DNA of 64,000 nt from Talinum fruticosum (GCA_021018815.1 JAITYX010000002.1:11687001-11751000); one strand, 5' to 3'; counted from the first letter of the stretch, positions 34,552-47,510 are shown. Notes: generated from the sequence alone by a model not told the origin. Made by a program: numbers and translations.

Positions 34552-36600
34552 TTTTCTTCACCCACTTAACCTCGTAGATATATTCAAAGACTCTTACGGT
34601 GATGATCCCAAGTGAATTTTGAGTGCTGATTTTGTTGTTCTCTTCCATGTATGTTGTATTAGAAGGATAGATTGGACTGATAATGCAATTTCATAACACC
34701 AAGCTAATATACTTATAGCTCATTTGATTGTTTTAGTGTGTTTTTGAGCATGAAGAGTAGTCTCCTTGTTTTTGCCTTATAAGTACTATCATTTTTTTTA
34801 TGCTCTTATGTGAAGGGCACAAAGTCTTTTTTTTTTTTTTTCTGCGTCTGCTTAAGTTGCATGGTGTGCTAAGATTTGGCTGCATCCATTTTTCTCATTG
34901 GATGCTATTCCACCAATAATTTTATCTTCTTGGTGGCATGATATTAGTTAATTCTTTGATGTAAGTTTACTCATAATCACTAACTTGTCCAATTGTGGGT
35001 TTTGGCTAGTTTTCCTTATAAAGTCTTCAAATGACAGTAACAGAGACCTAAAAACAAATTGCACATATTGTCCCTTTACAATACTTGCCCCCTCCCCTCC
35101 TCTGGGGGAATTCCTTGATGATTGCAGTAGTGTCGGTTTTGAAGATAGGTTCCTTTCTTGGATAAGATGCAAGCATAGCTAAAAGATGCAATTTCAATAT
35201 TTTTGGATGGCTTTTTGATATGGTATGCTTTGGGGCCTAATTTATAATAATATCTTTTTGATGAAACACATAATTTTTTTTGAATAACATCTTGAATTGA
35301 GAAAACTCATTGATAGTGATATTAATTCACTATCCATAATTAAAGTAGTATTGACCTGTAGGGTAGAGTGCTAAAGATTGCATTGCCTTAGTAGATGTGC
35401 AAAATAAAAGGTGTTCTCCGTCCACTAAAAGGGAGGGGAGAGTACGAGAAGGTTTAGAAATGCATAGGCAGTGGGGATCTGCAGCTTCATGTGTCCCCGG
35501 CAAAAATTGTGAAAAGTGGAAGATTAATTAATACTTATAAAAATCAAGAAAACTTGAAAATGGACACCGTTGAATAAAATTTCTAGATCCTCCACTGTGC
35601 ATAGGTAGGGTCCTGAAGTTTTCCACCCGCCGGGGGGTATAAAGAGGAGGATGATGAGAAAGGAAGTAGCTATGAAAAGTGTGGTGTGGAGTGGTGAAGG
35701 CATTTTCTTACAGAGCAATCAAGTTGTAAATGAGAAGCTATTGATGTGGTGTGTGAACTGGTAGTTTTCTTTTCTTTTCTTTTTTTATTTTGGATTTTCC
35801 CCAATTCTGGAGACCATCCTGAGAAACAACCCTCAGAGAAGTGTATGATATGATGAGATATGCCCAAACTGTCTTGACTTGCAGCTTTGCCCGATTAGTT
35901 TGGATCGGCTTTCTTCAACTTTATTTTTCTTGTGCATTTGTCAGAGGAAAAAGGAGAGAAGGAGGGGGAGGGGGACTGCATGGCCTAGCCTGGCTTGACT
36001 CTCTATATCTATAAGCCTGACTAGACCTTGGCAGCCTCAAACTTGGCCGCTGACCACTCACTAGATATGGTGAGAAAATTTTCAATTCATTGATACCATC
36101 AAAGAAGATACGGTGTTGTCACCATCACAGAAAATCATTCAGAAACATTATTAAATAAGAAGAAGAAAAACAATGGAAGTTTGGTTATTGTTTCTTATTA
36201 AGGTCACATTTTTAATCTTCTACTCATCACATTTTTGCCTGGCACTTAAGCTGAAGCTGGCAGTCTACATAATCTACTCAATCTTGATGTTATCAGCTAG
36301 TCCGCTGAGCAGGAAATTTCCCAGTATATAGAGTTTCTCCCTTTTCCTTTCCCCTTATTATTTATTATTAGTAAGCAAGTCTTCTTCGGAGTCATATATG
36401 TAGGCCCTTTCAATGAAATTAGAAGTCCTTATTTATTTGCTATATATAATAAAGTCTTCTGTGTAGGCCCTGTTCACTGCTGAAGTTTCTCCTATTGATT
36501 TGTCAAAGTAAACTGTGGAGTACAATATCAACATGGTGTGCTAATCTTGAACCAATACTGCTTAACATCTAAATGTACCGCATTGTTTCTGATGGGAGCT
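34552..36600. other. Intergenic, SDF2 3' end to NLR cluster
   Basis: No coding region or RNA gene recognised. It includes the likely promoter and leader of the first NLR gene. Confidence 0.45.
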
Positions 36601-39273
36601 ATGGATTTTGTGTCTCCAATCTTAGAAGCAATTGCATGCTTATGGGGCTGTGTTTCTCCACATATAACTCATGTTAGTGGGCTTGAAAACAATCTGAGTT
36701 CATTAAGAAGTGCTACTGAAGAACTGAGAGATTTAGGCGAAGATGTAAGGAGAAGGATTGAGCTCGCGGAGCAGCAGCAAGTGGTGCGTACAAGAAAACA
36801 AGTAGAAGGATGGCTTCGAAGAGCAGAAATGGTGGAGCAAGAGGCCAGTCAAATCCTACAAAGGGGTGAACGAGAAGTCCAGAGCAAATGTTTTTGGGGT
36901 CGATGTCCCAGAGACTTTTGTTCTAGATTCAGGGTTGGGGGAAAAGTGGAAAAAATGCTTGTCCAGGTGAAGGAAGAACGGTCCAAAGGGTTCTTTGAGA
37001 TTGTAGTTGATGAGTTGCCCTATGTTGTTGTAGAGGAGAGGCCCCTCGAAAACACTGTGGGGTTGGATTTGATGTTTCTGGATGCTTGGAGTTGCATAAA
37101 AGATGAAAAAGTTGGGATCCTTGGATTGTATGGGCTAGGAGGAGTTGGGAAGACTACACTTTTGACAAAGATCAATAATGAGCTTTTCAATCAGCGTCAT
37201 GATTTTAAATTGGTGATTTGGGTAGGGATGGGGAAACAAGTCCTGGTGGAGGATGTGCAAGGAGTCATCCGCAACCGGATAAATTTGAAAGATTTGAACT
37301 GGCACCGAAAAAGGCAAGATGAAAAGGCTGCCATGATATACAAGTTCTTGAAGGGAAAGAAGTTTGTGCTGCTCCTAGATGACATACGGGAGCGGCTCGA
37401 TCTTTCACAAGTGGGGATACCTCTTCCAAATCATGGGGCAAACAAGTGTAAAATCGTGTTTACTACTCGTTCTTTAGAAGTATGCCGCCAAATGGATGCT
37501 CAGGTGAGGACTAAAGTAACCTGTTTGGCCCAGTGTGAAGCCAGGACTTTGTTCAATGCCAAGGTTGGGGACGAAACACTCGATTCCCATCCAGAAATAC
37601 GGGAACTTGCCAAGATTGTTGCCCAAGAATGTGATGGTTTGCCTCTCGCTCTCATCACCATCGGGCGAGCTATGTCTTGCACGAAAGATCCTCGAGAATG
37701 GAGGAGAGCGATTCAAGTCTTGAGGGATTCTCCATCAAAGTTTTCAGGTATGAGAGATCATGTCTTTCCTGTGCTGAGGTTCAGTTATGACAGTTTGAAT
37801 GATGAAACAGTCAAACAATGTTTTCTGTATTGTTCTATCTTCCCTGAGAACTATGATATCCTGAAGGAAGATCTGGTTGAACACTGGATTGGCGAGGGTC
37901 TTATAAAAGAACCAGATGACATAAATGAAGCACGCAACCAAGGGTTTGATATCATAGAAGTTCTAAAAAGTGCTTGTCTGTTGGAAACAAATCAGTATGG
38001 CGACCGTGTCAAAATGCATGATGTGATCCGAGATATGGCGCTGTGGATAATTTGTGGAGATGGGAATCAATGGAAAAATAAAATTCTTGTTGAACGGCAT
38101 ACTGAATCAATAGATGCAAACCGGGTTGCAAAGTGGACTGAAGCAGAGAGGATTTCAGTATTTGGAACCAATACCATTTGTGGCTTGCCAGCTTGTCCTA
38201 ATCTTTTGACATTGCTCATCCGAGATTGTAACTTGGTGAATTCCCTTCGTTGTTCTTCCAACATATGCCCACCATAAGAGTGCTTGACCTGTCGAACAAT
38301 AGCAAGCTGTCCGAGTTACCTGTGGAGATAACCTTGCTGGTTACCCTGCAATATATTGATCTGTCGAGCACAAAAATCGAAAAGTTACCAGCAGAGTTCA
38401 GGAATCTGACTCAAATGAGGCATTTTTGTTGGATTTCACAAAAGACCTGACACTGATCCCGCGAGATGTGATAGCAAGATTCACGCACCTAAGAGTTCTG
38501 AGCATGAACTACACATGTTCTGATGATTTCTTAGATGAAATAATTGAAGACAATGTCTTATCAGGTGGCAAGGAACTGTTACTGCAGGAGCTGGCACAGC
38601 TAGAGAATTTGCAGGACCTTTGTGTGATGTTAACAACTCTGAATTCTGTGACAAAATTACTAAGTTCTGAGAAACTAAGGAGAAGCACAAGGCAGCTATC
38701 CCTCAAGCGGTGCAGAGGTATGACTGAAATCTTATTACCCTTTTCATTTGCGGAGCAAATAATGAATCTGGAAAGAGTTGAAATAAGAAATTGTCGGAGC
38801 TTGATCCGCGTGAGCATCCAAGACTGTCCGCCTCAAAATGCATATGGATTTCAGTGCCTCCGTTTTGTAACTATAACGGATTGTCCTATGGTAGAAATGA
38901 ACTGGCTTATGCATGTTCCAGCTCTTGAGTCCCTTCACCTGCAGAGTTGTAAGTTGTTGAAAGTAATTCTGAGTGATAGTCTTGTGCTTTTAGATTGTGA
39001 AAAGGACAAGAGGGTATTATCAAAACTCATCAGCATCACACTCTTTGATCTTCCACAACTTGAAACTCTCTGCCCTCGAGCCTTACCTTTCCCTATTCTC
39101 GAGAAGATGAGGGTGACTCTGTGTCCTCGTTTGAGGAAGCTTCCCTGAATTCAAGCAGTGCTCGGAATATGTTGAAAGAAATAGTAGGATGGCCATCCTG
39201 GTGGGATATGTTGGAATGGGAAGACGACACAATTGAGCCTATTTTCCGAACCCATTTTAGGCCAAGCAATTAA
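36601..39273 (+). CDS. CC-NB-ARC-LRR disease resistance protein, RPS2/RPS5 type (NLR copy 1)
   Basis: Intracellular immune receptor, the only copy in the cluster that keeps its LRR. Start at ATG 36601 (MDFVSPILEAIACLWGC). A coiled-coil N-terminus is followed by NB-ARC motifs: P-loop GLGGVGKTT, kinase-2 FVLLLDDIRERLDL (Arg where the family usually has Trp), RNBS-B KIVFTTRS, GLPLAL, RNBS-D CFLYCSIFPE and MHDVIRDMALWI. The LRR part includes IRVLDLSNN and LQYIDLSSTKIEKLP, and the protein ends with the typical RPS2-class tail (GWPSWWDMLEWEDD). Frame is lost near 38248, in the T5 run at 38423-38427 and at CCC 39142-39144. One added base at each gives one continuous frame from 36601 to the TAA at 39271. 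Single exon, as is usual for this clade. Confidence 0.88.
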
Positions 39274-40170
39274 AATAAATGCCAGTCCAAAATGTGATTA
39301 CTTTAAACTCTACATTTTTCGGGTGCTTTCAGGTGTCCTAAACTCGTCGTTTTGCTTCATCCATCAAGTACCTGTGTCAGACACCCTCTACACTATGCTA
39401 GTCCACTATGGGTATAGATGCTTGACACGTCCGGATATTAGACACTTGTAATTGAGTTCTATTGCAAATTTCCGCCTTGTTGCGTTAGCTAATCCGATCC
39501 CAACACATACAGACACTCAGGAATGATCGATGCAGTCAGCTACTCGCAATTTCTAGCACTCCAACATCGCTGCACTCATAGATTCATGTCTGCCATATTA
39601 TCAGAAGAAATGCTGATCAGAAGCTTGCCCATCTGGATTGGGGAGAACTGGAAAGTCATGCCACATTTGACATCGCAATTCGCAAAAGGCATAGCTATCC
39701 TTATGCCACAGATGACTTCTATGCTACGTATTTCATCGAAATATGGGAGGTTCCACCTTTGCAATAGCCAATATGGTGGAACTATCATCACAAATGACTT
39801 AAAATTTTCCATATTTTAAAAAGAGGACCTCCTTCAGAGTGAGGAGCTTTGTTCATCTGATATGCAGTGAAACATATGAAAATTGCGTCTGTACTGTACT
39901 ATTGTATATACTGTACAATTGAATCCTACCATTATGAAGATCACTAGCAACTGTGGGTCGGCCAGCCAACAATTGAATCCCACAATATTATTTCATTGTC
40001 AAATGATTACTCTTTTTTATGATTTTTGGTTATTTAGCGGATTGAATTAAAAAAATCAGTTAATGTAACTGAAAAAAATTGTTCCCAATTTTTGTATAGA
40101 TTTGGTTTTTTTGAAATGAAAAACTCTATCAATTGAACCAAAATCACAAAACAAAATCGGCTTAATAATA
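39274..40170. other. Intergenic, NLR copy 1 downstream region
   Basis: No supported gene. A segment near 39320-39450 carries repeated GTGTC/GACAC words similar to sequence near 25560-25650, perhaps an old repeat. Confidence 0.35.
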
Positions 40171-40338
40171 TACATAAATACCTCGCTTGAACAGGCAAAC
40201 GAATAATCCAAGTCCTTCAATCAAACAAAATAATTTTTCAAATCACCACTAAGGTACATAAATCCCCTGCTTGAACAGGCAAACGAATAATCCAAGTCCT
40301 TCAATCAAACAAAATAATTTTTCAAATCACCACTAAGG
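40171..40338. repeat. 84-bp tandem duplication
   Basis: Two 84-bp units (40171-40254 and 40255-40338), almost identical over their last 69 bases. Noncoding. The high identity suggests a recent event. Confidence 0.92.
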
Positions 40339-40556
40339 TTGCATCAGTTGTTCGGAGACGAGTTATAGATACATGATAAATGGGTCACTCAATTTATTTT
40401 TAAAATTATATTAATTTTAATTATTTTTTATTGAGCAACAAATTTTTAATTACTTGATTATTAGTTCAATAAACTCTTCATGTAAAAAAGAAAAATATAC
40501 TAGTCAAGTTGAATTAATTTCGAGCCAACTTTGATTTTAATTTCGGATAATTCGCT

Positions 40557-41030
40557 TTGCCGAGACCTAAGGCTAATAGGCTAATAGAATTTTGGTCGCG
40601 AAGCGAAGGAGCTGAACGAAAGTTAAAATTTCCGTCGTTTCCTCCCACTGCCACCACCCACTCCGCGCAACACCAGCTCTATGGCTATGGCGGCTGCTCA
40701 TCCCCTAAATTCCTCAGCCGCCTCCTACGCTGCTCCCTCTCGAACCACCGTCGATTCGCCACCATCAACGACTTTGTCCGGCTCGAACGCCGTCATGAAA
40801 TCTAGGGAAGAGAAGGCACTGGAGGCAACACCGGCAGATCACAGTTGGACGCATTTAGGGACAAGAAATACCAACGCATGGCCTGGGGGCTGGAATCAGC
40901 TCAAGTGGAAGGTAACAATTTCACTCTTGTTCCTTCTCTTTTGTTCCCCTCCCCTTTTTATTGATCTTGTTGAGCTGTGGAATCGCTAATTTTAAATTTT
41001 AGGGTTTTATGCAAAACAATGCTGGTTTGA
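40557..41030 (+). pseudogene. Candidate exon containing a copied SDF2 exon-5/intron segment
   Basis: From about 40859, a 20-base block identical to SDF2 exon 5 encodes DKKYQRMA (DKKYQRIA in SDF2). It is followed by a possible donor (GAAG|GTAAC) and intron sequence similar to SDF2 intron 5 (GATCTTGTTnAGCTnTGGA). Upstream, two overlapping frames from 40557 and 40681 are open, one basic and one Ser/Ala-rich. Neither is recognisable, and the frame joined to DKKYQRMA has a stop at 40801-40803. I read this as a chimeric or decayed gene piece, not a confirmed gene. Confidence 0.4.
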
Positions 41031-41852
41031 ATATTTCAGTTGTGATTCACATATTTCATTCCCCATTTTTGGCAATGTCATATGCACTTTTGCGTCACAT
41101 TTCAATCATGGGAGCTAAGGAAGGAGGGAATCGAACCAAGAAAACAATTTGATAACAAAAGCTAAATTCAAAGTTCATTTTATTGATTGTTGTGTGTGAG
41201 CATGATGATTAGCTATCTTGTTTACCCTATAGTTTTCCTTTCTCATTGTTTATACCCTGGAGTGAAAGCCATTATTCTTTTGAATTAACCTGTGGGTTGG
41301 GCTGGGATGGTCAAGTGGGATCGGTTTTCATGTCCGATTAATCCGTGTAGTATTGCTGGCCAAACTACCCATTTTTCCGTGATTGGAAGGTCCGGGCTGC
41401 CCTGGCGCATTCGCCACCTGTATGCCCCAGGACCCTCAGCTGACGCTGGTGGTCCGCTTCAGTTTAATTTTGACATATCAGTCAGTGGTACGTTTTTTAA
41501 TCAAAATTATGATCAAAGTTTATGAAATTTGAAAAAAAAAAATTTCAATTTTTAGACTAATAGTTAAATAAACGGAGAATTATTGAAGAACAAAACTTTT
41601 CCCAAAGTTTTAAATTACATGGGTCCTTCCAAGTTCATGTAAACAAAGAAGTCTTTTGAGCTAATTTAACTACTTTGAGTTGACAACACTCAAAGTTAAA
41701 TATTAATTCTTTGCACATCAGGGACAATAGGACAGCTGAAGCCATGGAATTCAGGTTCCTCCATTGTTGTTCTTTGCTTCGGTTGCAATCCCATAATATC
41801 ATTCCTCATATACTTTGTCCGTTTCCCTCTTCATCAATTTATTCTCCAAGTT

Positions 41853-41976
41853 CAGGTATATAATATTGCTTCAATGGATGCCATTTCTATTAAAAAAAAA
41901 AAGGCTGGAATAAAAAAAAAAAAAAAGAAAAGAAAAGCAAAGCAGAAAGCTCTGCTTCTGAAGCAGCAACAAAAGG
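41853..41976 (+). other. Lysine-rich candidate exon or A-rich sequence
   Basis: Bounded by TTCAG and AAG|GTACC, with an open frame encoding MDAISI followed by two long lysine runs and KALLLKQQQK. Two poly(A) runs make the frame length-dependent. It could belong to a broken gene starting at 40557. Weak support. Confidence 0.2.
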
Positions 41977-43134
41977 TACCTCTAGCAACATATATATTAT
42001 TTTTCCATCGACTATAAATGATAGCTGAGATTGTCATTAGTGCTTCTCTTGTCTGGGAGACTTAGGCTCGACTTCCTCGGAAGTTAACTCCTAAAAATCA
42101 ATTTCCCTTGTGAGGGAAATTGGTTCAACATGCATGCGGTCTTAGTCCTTATTGAGCCTTAACCTGAATATGTGTACGTCGTTGTTAGAGCTAAACTTTA
42201 ACCATTGTTGAAGAATTTTCCAATCATCTTTTGATTTTTGAATTTTGATCGTGGTTTTGATGAGAATGAATGCCATGGGTTTGTAATTTTGTATCATATT
42301 ATCATGTATCATCCTTGCATGTTTGATTTGCTGTAATTGCATTGTTGTTTTGAGTTATCTATTAATTATTGGTTGTTTGTTATTATTGCCACTTTCACAA
42401 TCTTACTTTCCACGTTTTTGAACCTTTTGATCTAAGAACTCATAGAAAACTAGGAATTAATAGTATTTTCTCTTCTTCATTTTTGGAGAAATGATTTTTA
42501 GATCAATGCATGCCGTAATTTGTCATGACTTCTATAGTGGGGGGAAGAATATGGCTCTTGCATTTTGTGTCATGGACAGAAGACTCTTGTAGTCTTGTTG
42601 GTGGTGTTTTCATTATCTAGTATGAGTATTGTATCTTGGATATACAAGGGTTCTGTGAAGACTCTTTTTCTCTCCCTATTCTCCTAGTGAGCGAATATTA
42701 GGGATAGAGCGGAGAATGGATTTCATAGAGTTCAGTGGGTCATATTGACACTGGTGTTTGATTTGTACAATCATTAAATTTGCAGCATAAATTCTTCTGT
42801 TTTAGATCTTAATTGTGCCACTGCTTATATATGATTAGGAAACATGTTTTTCTCTTTTTTTTGTTCTTTTCCATTGATTTTATGTTTGTCCCATTAGTTG
42901 CTCTGATCAGACTTTCTGATACTTGTGTGTTTTTATATCTTCTTGGCCTTAAAGAGAGGTTGAGGGGCCTATTTCTACTGTATGTTGCATGACAGTTCTC
43001 TGGGACTTAAATTGAGTCCTGTTAAAGTATTTAATTTGGTCTTTTGAAATACTGAAGACGTTCTCCTGTTGACTTGTTTGTCATCTGCAGGTTATGTCCC
43101 TAACTGGTTCATGTATAAGCAATAGAAAATCTAA
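41977..43134. other. Intergenic, upstream of NLR copy 2
   Basis: No gene recognised. T-rich sequence that could include leader introns of the second NLR copy. Confidence 0.35.
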
Positions 43135-43167
43135 GTGATCCAGCTTGCTTACTCAATGTTCCTTGGC

Positions 43168-44917
43168 ATGGATAATTTGCTTAAATTTATTTCTGCCTTG
43201 TGGCGTTGTTCTTCCATGCGTATAGTTCGTCTTACTAAGCTTAACAGCAGTGTGGAATCTTTAGTACGCGAAATTAAGAGGTTGGAGGACATATACGACG
43301 ACATAACTATCAAGGTCACACAAGAAGAAGAACAAAGATTGAGGCATAGACGACTAAAGGAAGTGGAAAGATGGCTTGAAGAAACAAGACTATTGATAAT
43401 GGAGTCTATGCTGATCATGGAAAGAGGAAAACAAGAAGTCCCAAGCAAATGCCTTTGGGGCCGATGTCCAAGGAACCCCTTTCTCGCTATAGGGTGGCAA
43501 TAAAAGTGGATAAGATGCTTGTCAAGGTGAAGGAAGCATGGGAAAGGGGCCGCTTTGAGACTCTAACCTATGAGTTGCCCTATCCTTTAGTAGAGAAGAG
43601 GCCTCTAGAAAACCCCGTGGGATTAGATTTTATCTTTCAGGACGCTTGGAGATGGATAAATGATAAATATATTAGAATTGTTGGGTTATATGGGGTTGGA
43701 GGTGTTGGAAAAACTACCCTTTTGACCAAGATCAATAACGAGTTGATCAGAGATCATTCTAAGTTGGTGATTTGGGTAACAGTGAAGAAACCAGCCTCGG
43801 TGGAGAATGTGCAAGAAATCATCCGCAACTGGCTGAACCTGAAAGATGATAATTGGGATCGCAAAACAATGGATGAAAAGGCTAGCGTGATACACATGTC
43901 GTTGAGTGGAAAGCCATTTGTACTGCTCCTTGATGACTTATGGGAGCGGCTTGACCTCTCGAGAGTAGGGATACCTCTCCCAGATAGTGGGAACATGGTC
44001 AAAGTTGTCTTTACAACTCGATCTCAAGATGTTTGCCGCCAAATGGGAGCTCAAAAGATGATTGAAGTGACTTGTTTGGCCCCATCTGAAGCTAAGGCCT
44101 TATTCAATGAGAAGGTTGGGGAAAGAACATTGAATTCTCATCCAGAGATACAGAAACTAGCTGAGGAAATTGCTGAATATTGTGGGGGCTTGCCCATTGC
44201 TCTTATCACCATAGGGCGAGCCATGTCTGATAAGACAAACCCTGAGGAATGGAGGAGAGCCAATCGGGTCTTGAGCTCATCCCGATCAAGGATTCCAAGT
44301 ATGAGTTCTGATGTCTACCCTGTGCTGAAGTTGAGTTATGACAGCTTGAGTAATGAGACTATCAAACAATGCTTTCTATATTGTGCTCTCTTCCCGAGGG
44401 CTATGAAATCCCGAGAGAAAACCTGATCATATGTTGGATTGACGAGGGTATATGACATGAATATCGTTACATAAGCACTGAAGCAATAGACCAGGGGACA
44501 GAGATCATAGAAAGTCTCAAGAGTGCGTGTTTGCTAGAGATGGGCACTGAGTGGGAAGACTGTGTGAAAATGCATGATGTGGTCCGTGATATGGCTCTGT
44601 GGATAGCTCGTCAAGAGGGGAGGAATTGGGATAAGAGAAGGATAGAACAGGAGATCAGCCTCATAAACATGAGAAGAACAGGAGCTATGATTCGCAAGGA
44701 ATTGGGATTTCCAGATTGTTGGCCCGGTATGAACTTCATGAACCCAGATTTGGGGTCATTACAACATCGCCATCCTCCAAATTGGGTGCCCTTCCAACAC
44801 CACCAGCCCCCAAATTGGGTGCCCTTTCAGCAGCAGCACCCAGATTGGGCATCGTCCTTGTTTCCCATGAGAGACAGGAACATGCTAGACATTCAACACC
44901 CAAACATGGATTTTTAG
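43168..44917 (+). pseudogene. CC-NB-ARC protein lacking LRR (NLR copy 2), broken
   Basis: Related to copy 1. Starts at ATG 43168 (MDNLLKFISALWRCSS). Motifs: P-loop GVGGVGKTT, kinase-2 FVLLLDDLWERLDL, KVVFTTRS, GLPIALITIGRAMS, CFLYCALFP and MHDVVRDMALWIARQEG. Two single-base losses (C4 run 43476-43479 and near 44393-44400) look like sequence errors. TGA at 44454-44456 replaces a codon in the winged-helix region (EGI-stop-HEY) and is a substitution. There is no LRR. After the MHD region comes a tail with a repeated Pro-Asn-Trp-Val-Pro-Phe-Gln unit, ending at 44917; another frame stays open to 45081. Confidence 0.8.
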
Positions 44918-45398
44918 GCCCTGAGGTTGCCTCAGAGGATGAAGTGGGACTTTCACAAATAAGTGAAAACTCAATCCAGAGAGCCTTATGTAGAGTTGTG
45001 GCATCCACTTTTACAGATCCTTCATATGGGTCAGCTGAACTGAAAAGTCTCTTCCCTGCTTTTGTTTGTTTGTTTTTTTAATTTTTTTCATTGTTTTCTT
45101 ATTGCAAGTTTGTAACTATTTCTATGATTGCTGAATAATTTATTTTTTTAATGGAAATCTATGTTGTGGAAAATTAAGTGGTAATTTAGATCTCTATTCA
45201 TCAAATATGTAAATTAATCGTTAAAAAATCATGGTGCTTAAGAATTTAAAGAACACAGCTAGGATGCTGTAAATTCTTCCACTAATTAAAAATAAATGGT
45301 ATCGATAAATCAAGGTTGTAGAATTAGTATTTTAGTTAGGAATTAGGATCAATCGCAACAACAGATCAGGATCGAGCATCAGATTATTTCTATGAACT

Positions 45399-45592
45399 AA
45401 GGAAAATGTCATCTACGAAGGAAAATATTATCTTGAAGATGAAAGGAAAATGTCATCTATGAAGGAAAATATCATCTTTAACATCATCTTTAAGGTTTTT
45501 CATATCTTAAAAAGTCGTCATAAATCAACAGAAGGCAATCTTCAACGTTTTTCATACCTGAAAAAGTCATCATAAAGTCAACATAAGGCAAC
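45399..45592. repeat. Two adjacent short tandem duplications
   Basis: First, a unit of about 40 bp containing GGAAAATGTCATCTA occurs twice (45399-45480). Then a unit of about 50 bp beginning GTTTTTCATA and containing AAAAAGTC occurs twice (45494-45592). Noncoding, between NLR copies 2 and 3. Confidence 0.7.
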
Positions 45593-46005
45593 AATACTAA
45601 TATCGTTTATACATGCCGGCAAAACCGAATACTAAATTAAAGTTCCACAATTTATAATTAGTTCCAAGTAAATAAATTTTTGTAAATATATTAATTTAAA
45701 CTAAGATAACATATTAAAAATATCTTATATTAAAAAAAAAAAAGAGGGGGGTGGGCTACTATTGGAGCCTTCCGAGCAAATGATATGTGGTCCACTCCGA
45801 GTATTTTTGTTTTCATTTTCTCATTTTTCTGCGGTGGTGAGACAACGATGAAGAGTTAATGGAATGTTGAAAAATCTCTCTTCTTCATTGGTTCATGTCT
45901 TCTTCATTGGTTCAGTTCAAGTCACCCAACAAAAGCCCTAGTTGGTCCATACACAATAGAAAATCGTAGCTAGCAAACCTGATCGCTTCTTGTAAGGCTA
46001 GCTGT

Positions 46006-47506
46006 ATGGATTATTTGGCTAAGTTATGGGATTGTATTTCGCCATATGTAGCTCTTCGTACTGAGGTTGACAGCAAAGTGGAATATTTGGAACATGAAAA
46101 CAAGAGGCTGGAGGACATCCATGAAGATGTAATAAGCAACAAGGTCAAGCAAGAAAAGCTCCAACCAACCCTTGAGACGTGGACTCCAGGAAGTAGAAGG
46201 ATGGCTTCAAGAAACAAGTCTCTTAATGACAGAGGCTACACGGACCGTGGGATGTGGGAAACGAGAATTCGTGATCAAGTGCTTAGGCATGTGTCCCAGG
46301 AATTCTTATCAGCTACAAGATCGTACGAACAAGGAGGCACTGGAAGGCCGCTTTGAAGCTGTAACCTATAAGTTGTCTTATCCTTTGGTAGAGGGGATGC
46401 CTTTGGACTGCACTGTGGGTTTATATCCAATCTTTGAGGAGGTTTGGAGACGGATAAATGACGACGGGATAAGTAGGGGGTTTCTTGGGTTGTAGGTTCG
46501 GCGGTGTTGGGAAAACTACCCTCTTGACCATGATCAGTAATGAGCTCATTAAAAGCACAAATGGTTTTGAAAAGTTGGTGATTTGGATAACGGTCAAAAG
46601 GGGAGCCACAGTGAAGCATGTGCAGAAGCCCATTTGGAACCAGCTAGATCTGGAAGATCACAATTGGGAGCAAAAATAACTGACCAAAAGCATGCGGTGA
46701 TACATACATTCTTGAGCGAAAAGCAGTTTAAGCTGCTCCTTGATGACTTATAGGTGCCGCTTGATCTTAAGCAAGTGCGAATACCTCTTCTCCCTCTCCC
46801 AGATAAGATATGAATATGGTCAAATTTGTCTTTACAACTCGATCTAAAGAAATTTGTGGCCAGATGGACGCTCAGAAGACTATTGCAGTGGCCTGTTTGG
46901 GCACAGATGAAGCCCAGGAATTGTTCAATACGATGGTTGAGGAGGAGACATTGAATTCCCATCCAGAAATTCGACAGCTCGCTGAGGCCATTGCTGAAAA
47001 GTGTGGGGGCTTGCCCATCGCCCTCAAAACCTTAGGCAAGACAAACCCTGAAGACTGGAGGAGGACAATACAAGTCTTGAGCAGGTCGCGATCAAAGAAT
47101 CTAAATATGACTTCTGATGTCTACCCTGCATTGAAGTTGAGTTATGATAGTTTGATTGATGAGACTGTCAAACAATGCTTTTTATGTCGCGCTCTCTAAT
47201 AATGATGAACACTTGGTACAATGTTGGATGTATATCGGTCTTATACATGAATACGATGACATTGGTGAAGCAAAGGACAAGGGGAAAGAAATTATTGAAA
47301 ATCTTAAGAGCGGATGTCTACTGGGGGAAGGGCCTTGGTCATTTGGTTCTGTCCAAATGCATGATGTGATTCGTGATTTGGCCTTAAGCATAATCCGTCA
47401 AGAGGGGAGGAATTGGGATATGAGCAGGGTAGAGGAAGCAATCAGGGTTATAAATGATGAGATACAAAGAATGTTTGCAAAGGTTATTCGCATTGTTGAA
47501 CCTTAA
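46006..47506 (+). pseudogene. CC-NB-ARC pseudogene lacking LRR (NLR copy 3)
   Basis: Closest in structure to copy 2: starts MDYLAKLWDCISPYVAL, has P-loop FGGVGKTTLL, FVFTTRSKEIC, GLPIALKTLG and MHDVIRDLALSIIRQEG. Frames change near 46150 and twice near 46490. In-frame stops at 46677-46679, in the kinase-2 block (DDL-stop-VPLDL, about 46750) and near 46810 show real decay. The 24-residue RNBS-A to kinase-2 interval is damaged. It ends with a short tail (SRVEEAIRVIN) resembling that of copy 2 (RRIEQEISLIN), then a stop at 47504-47506. No LRR follows. Confidence 0.82.
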
Positions 47507-47510
47507 TATT

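Noticed and set aside
40681..40989. Ser/Ala-rich frame as a chloroplast-targeted protein
   Set aside because: It resembles a transit peptide only loosely and loses frame with the SDF2-like segment. No mature domain follows.
46011..46962. Minus-strand frames across NLR copy 3
   Set aside because: They are antisense to recognisable NB-ARC sequence and match nothing.
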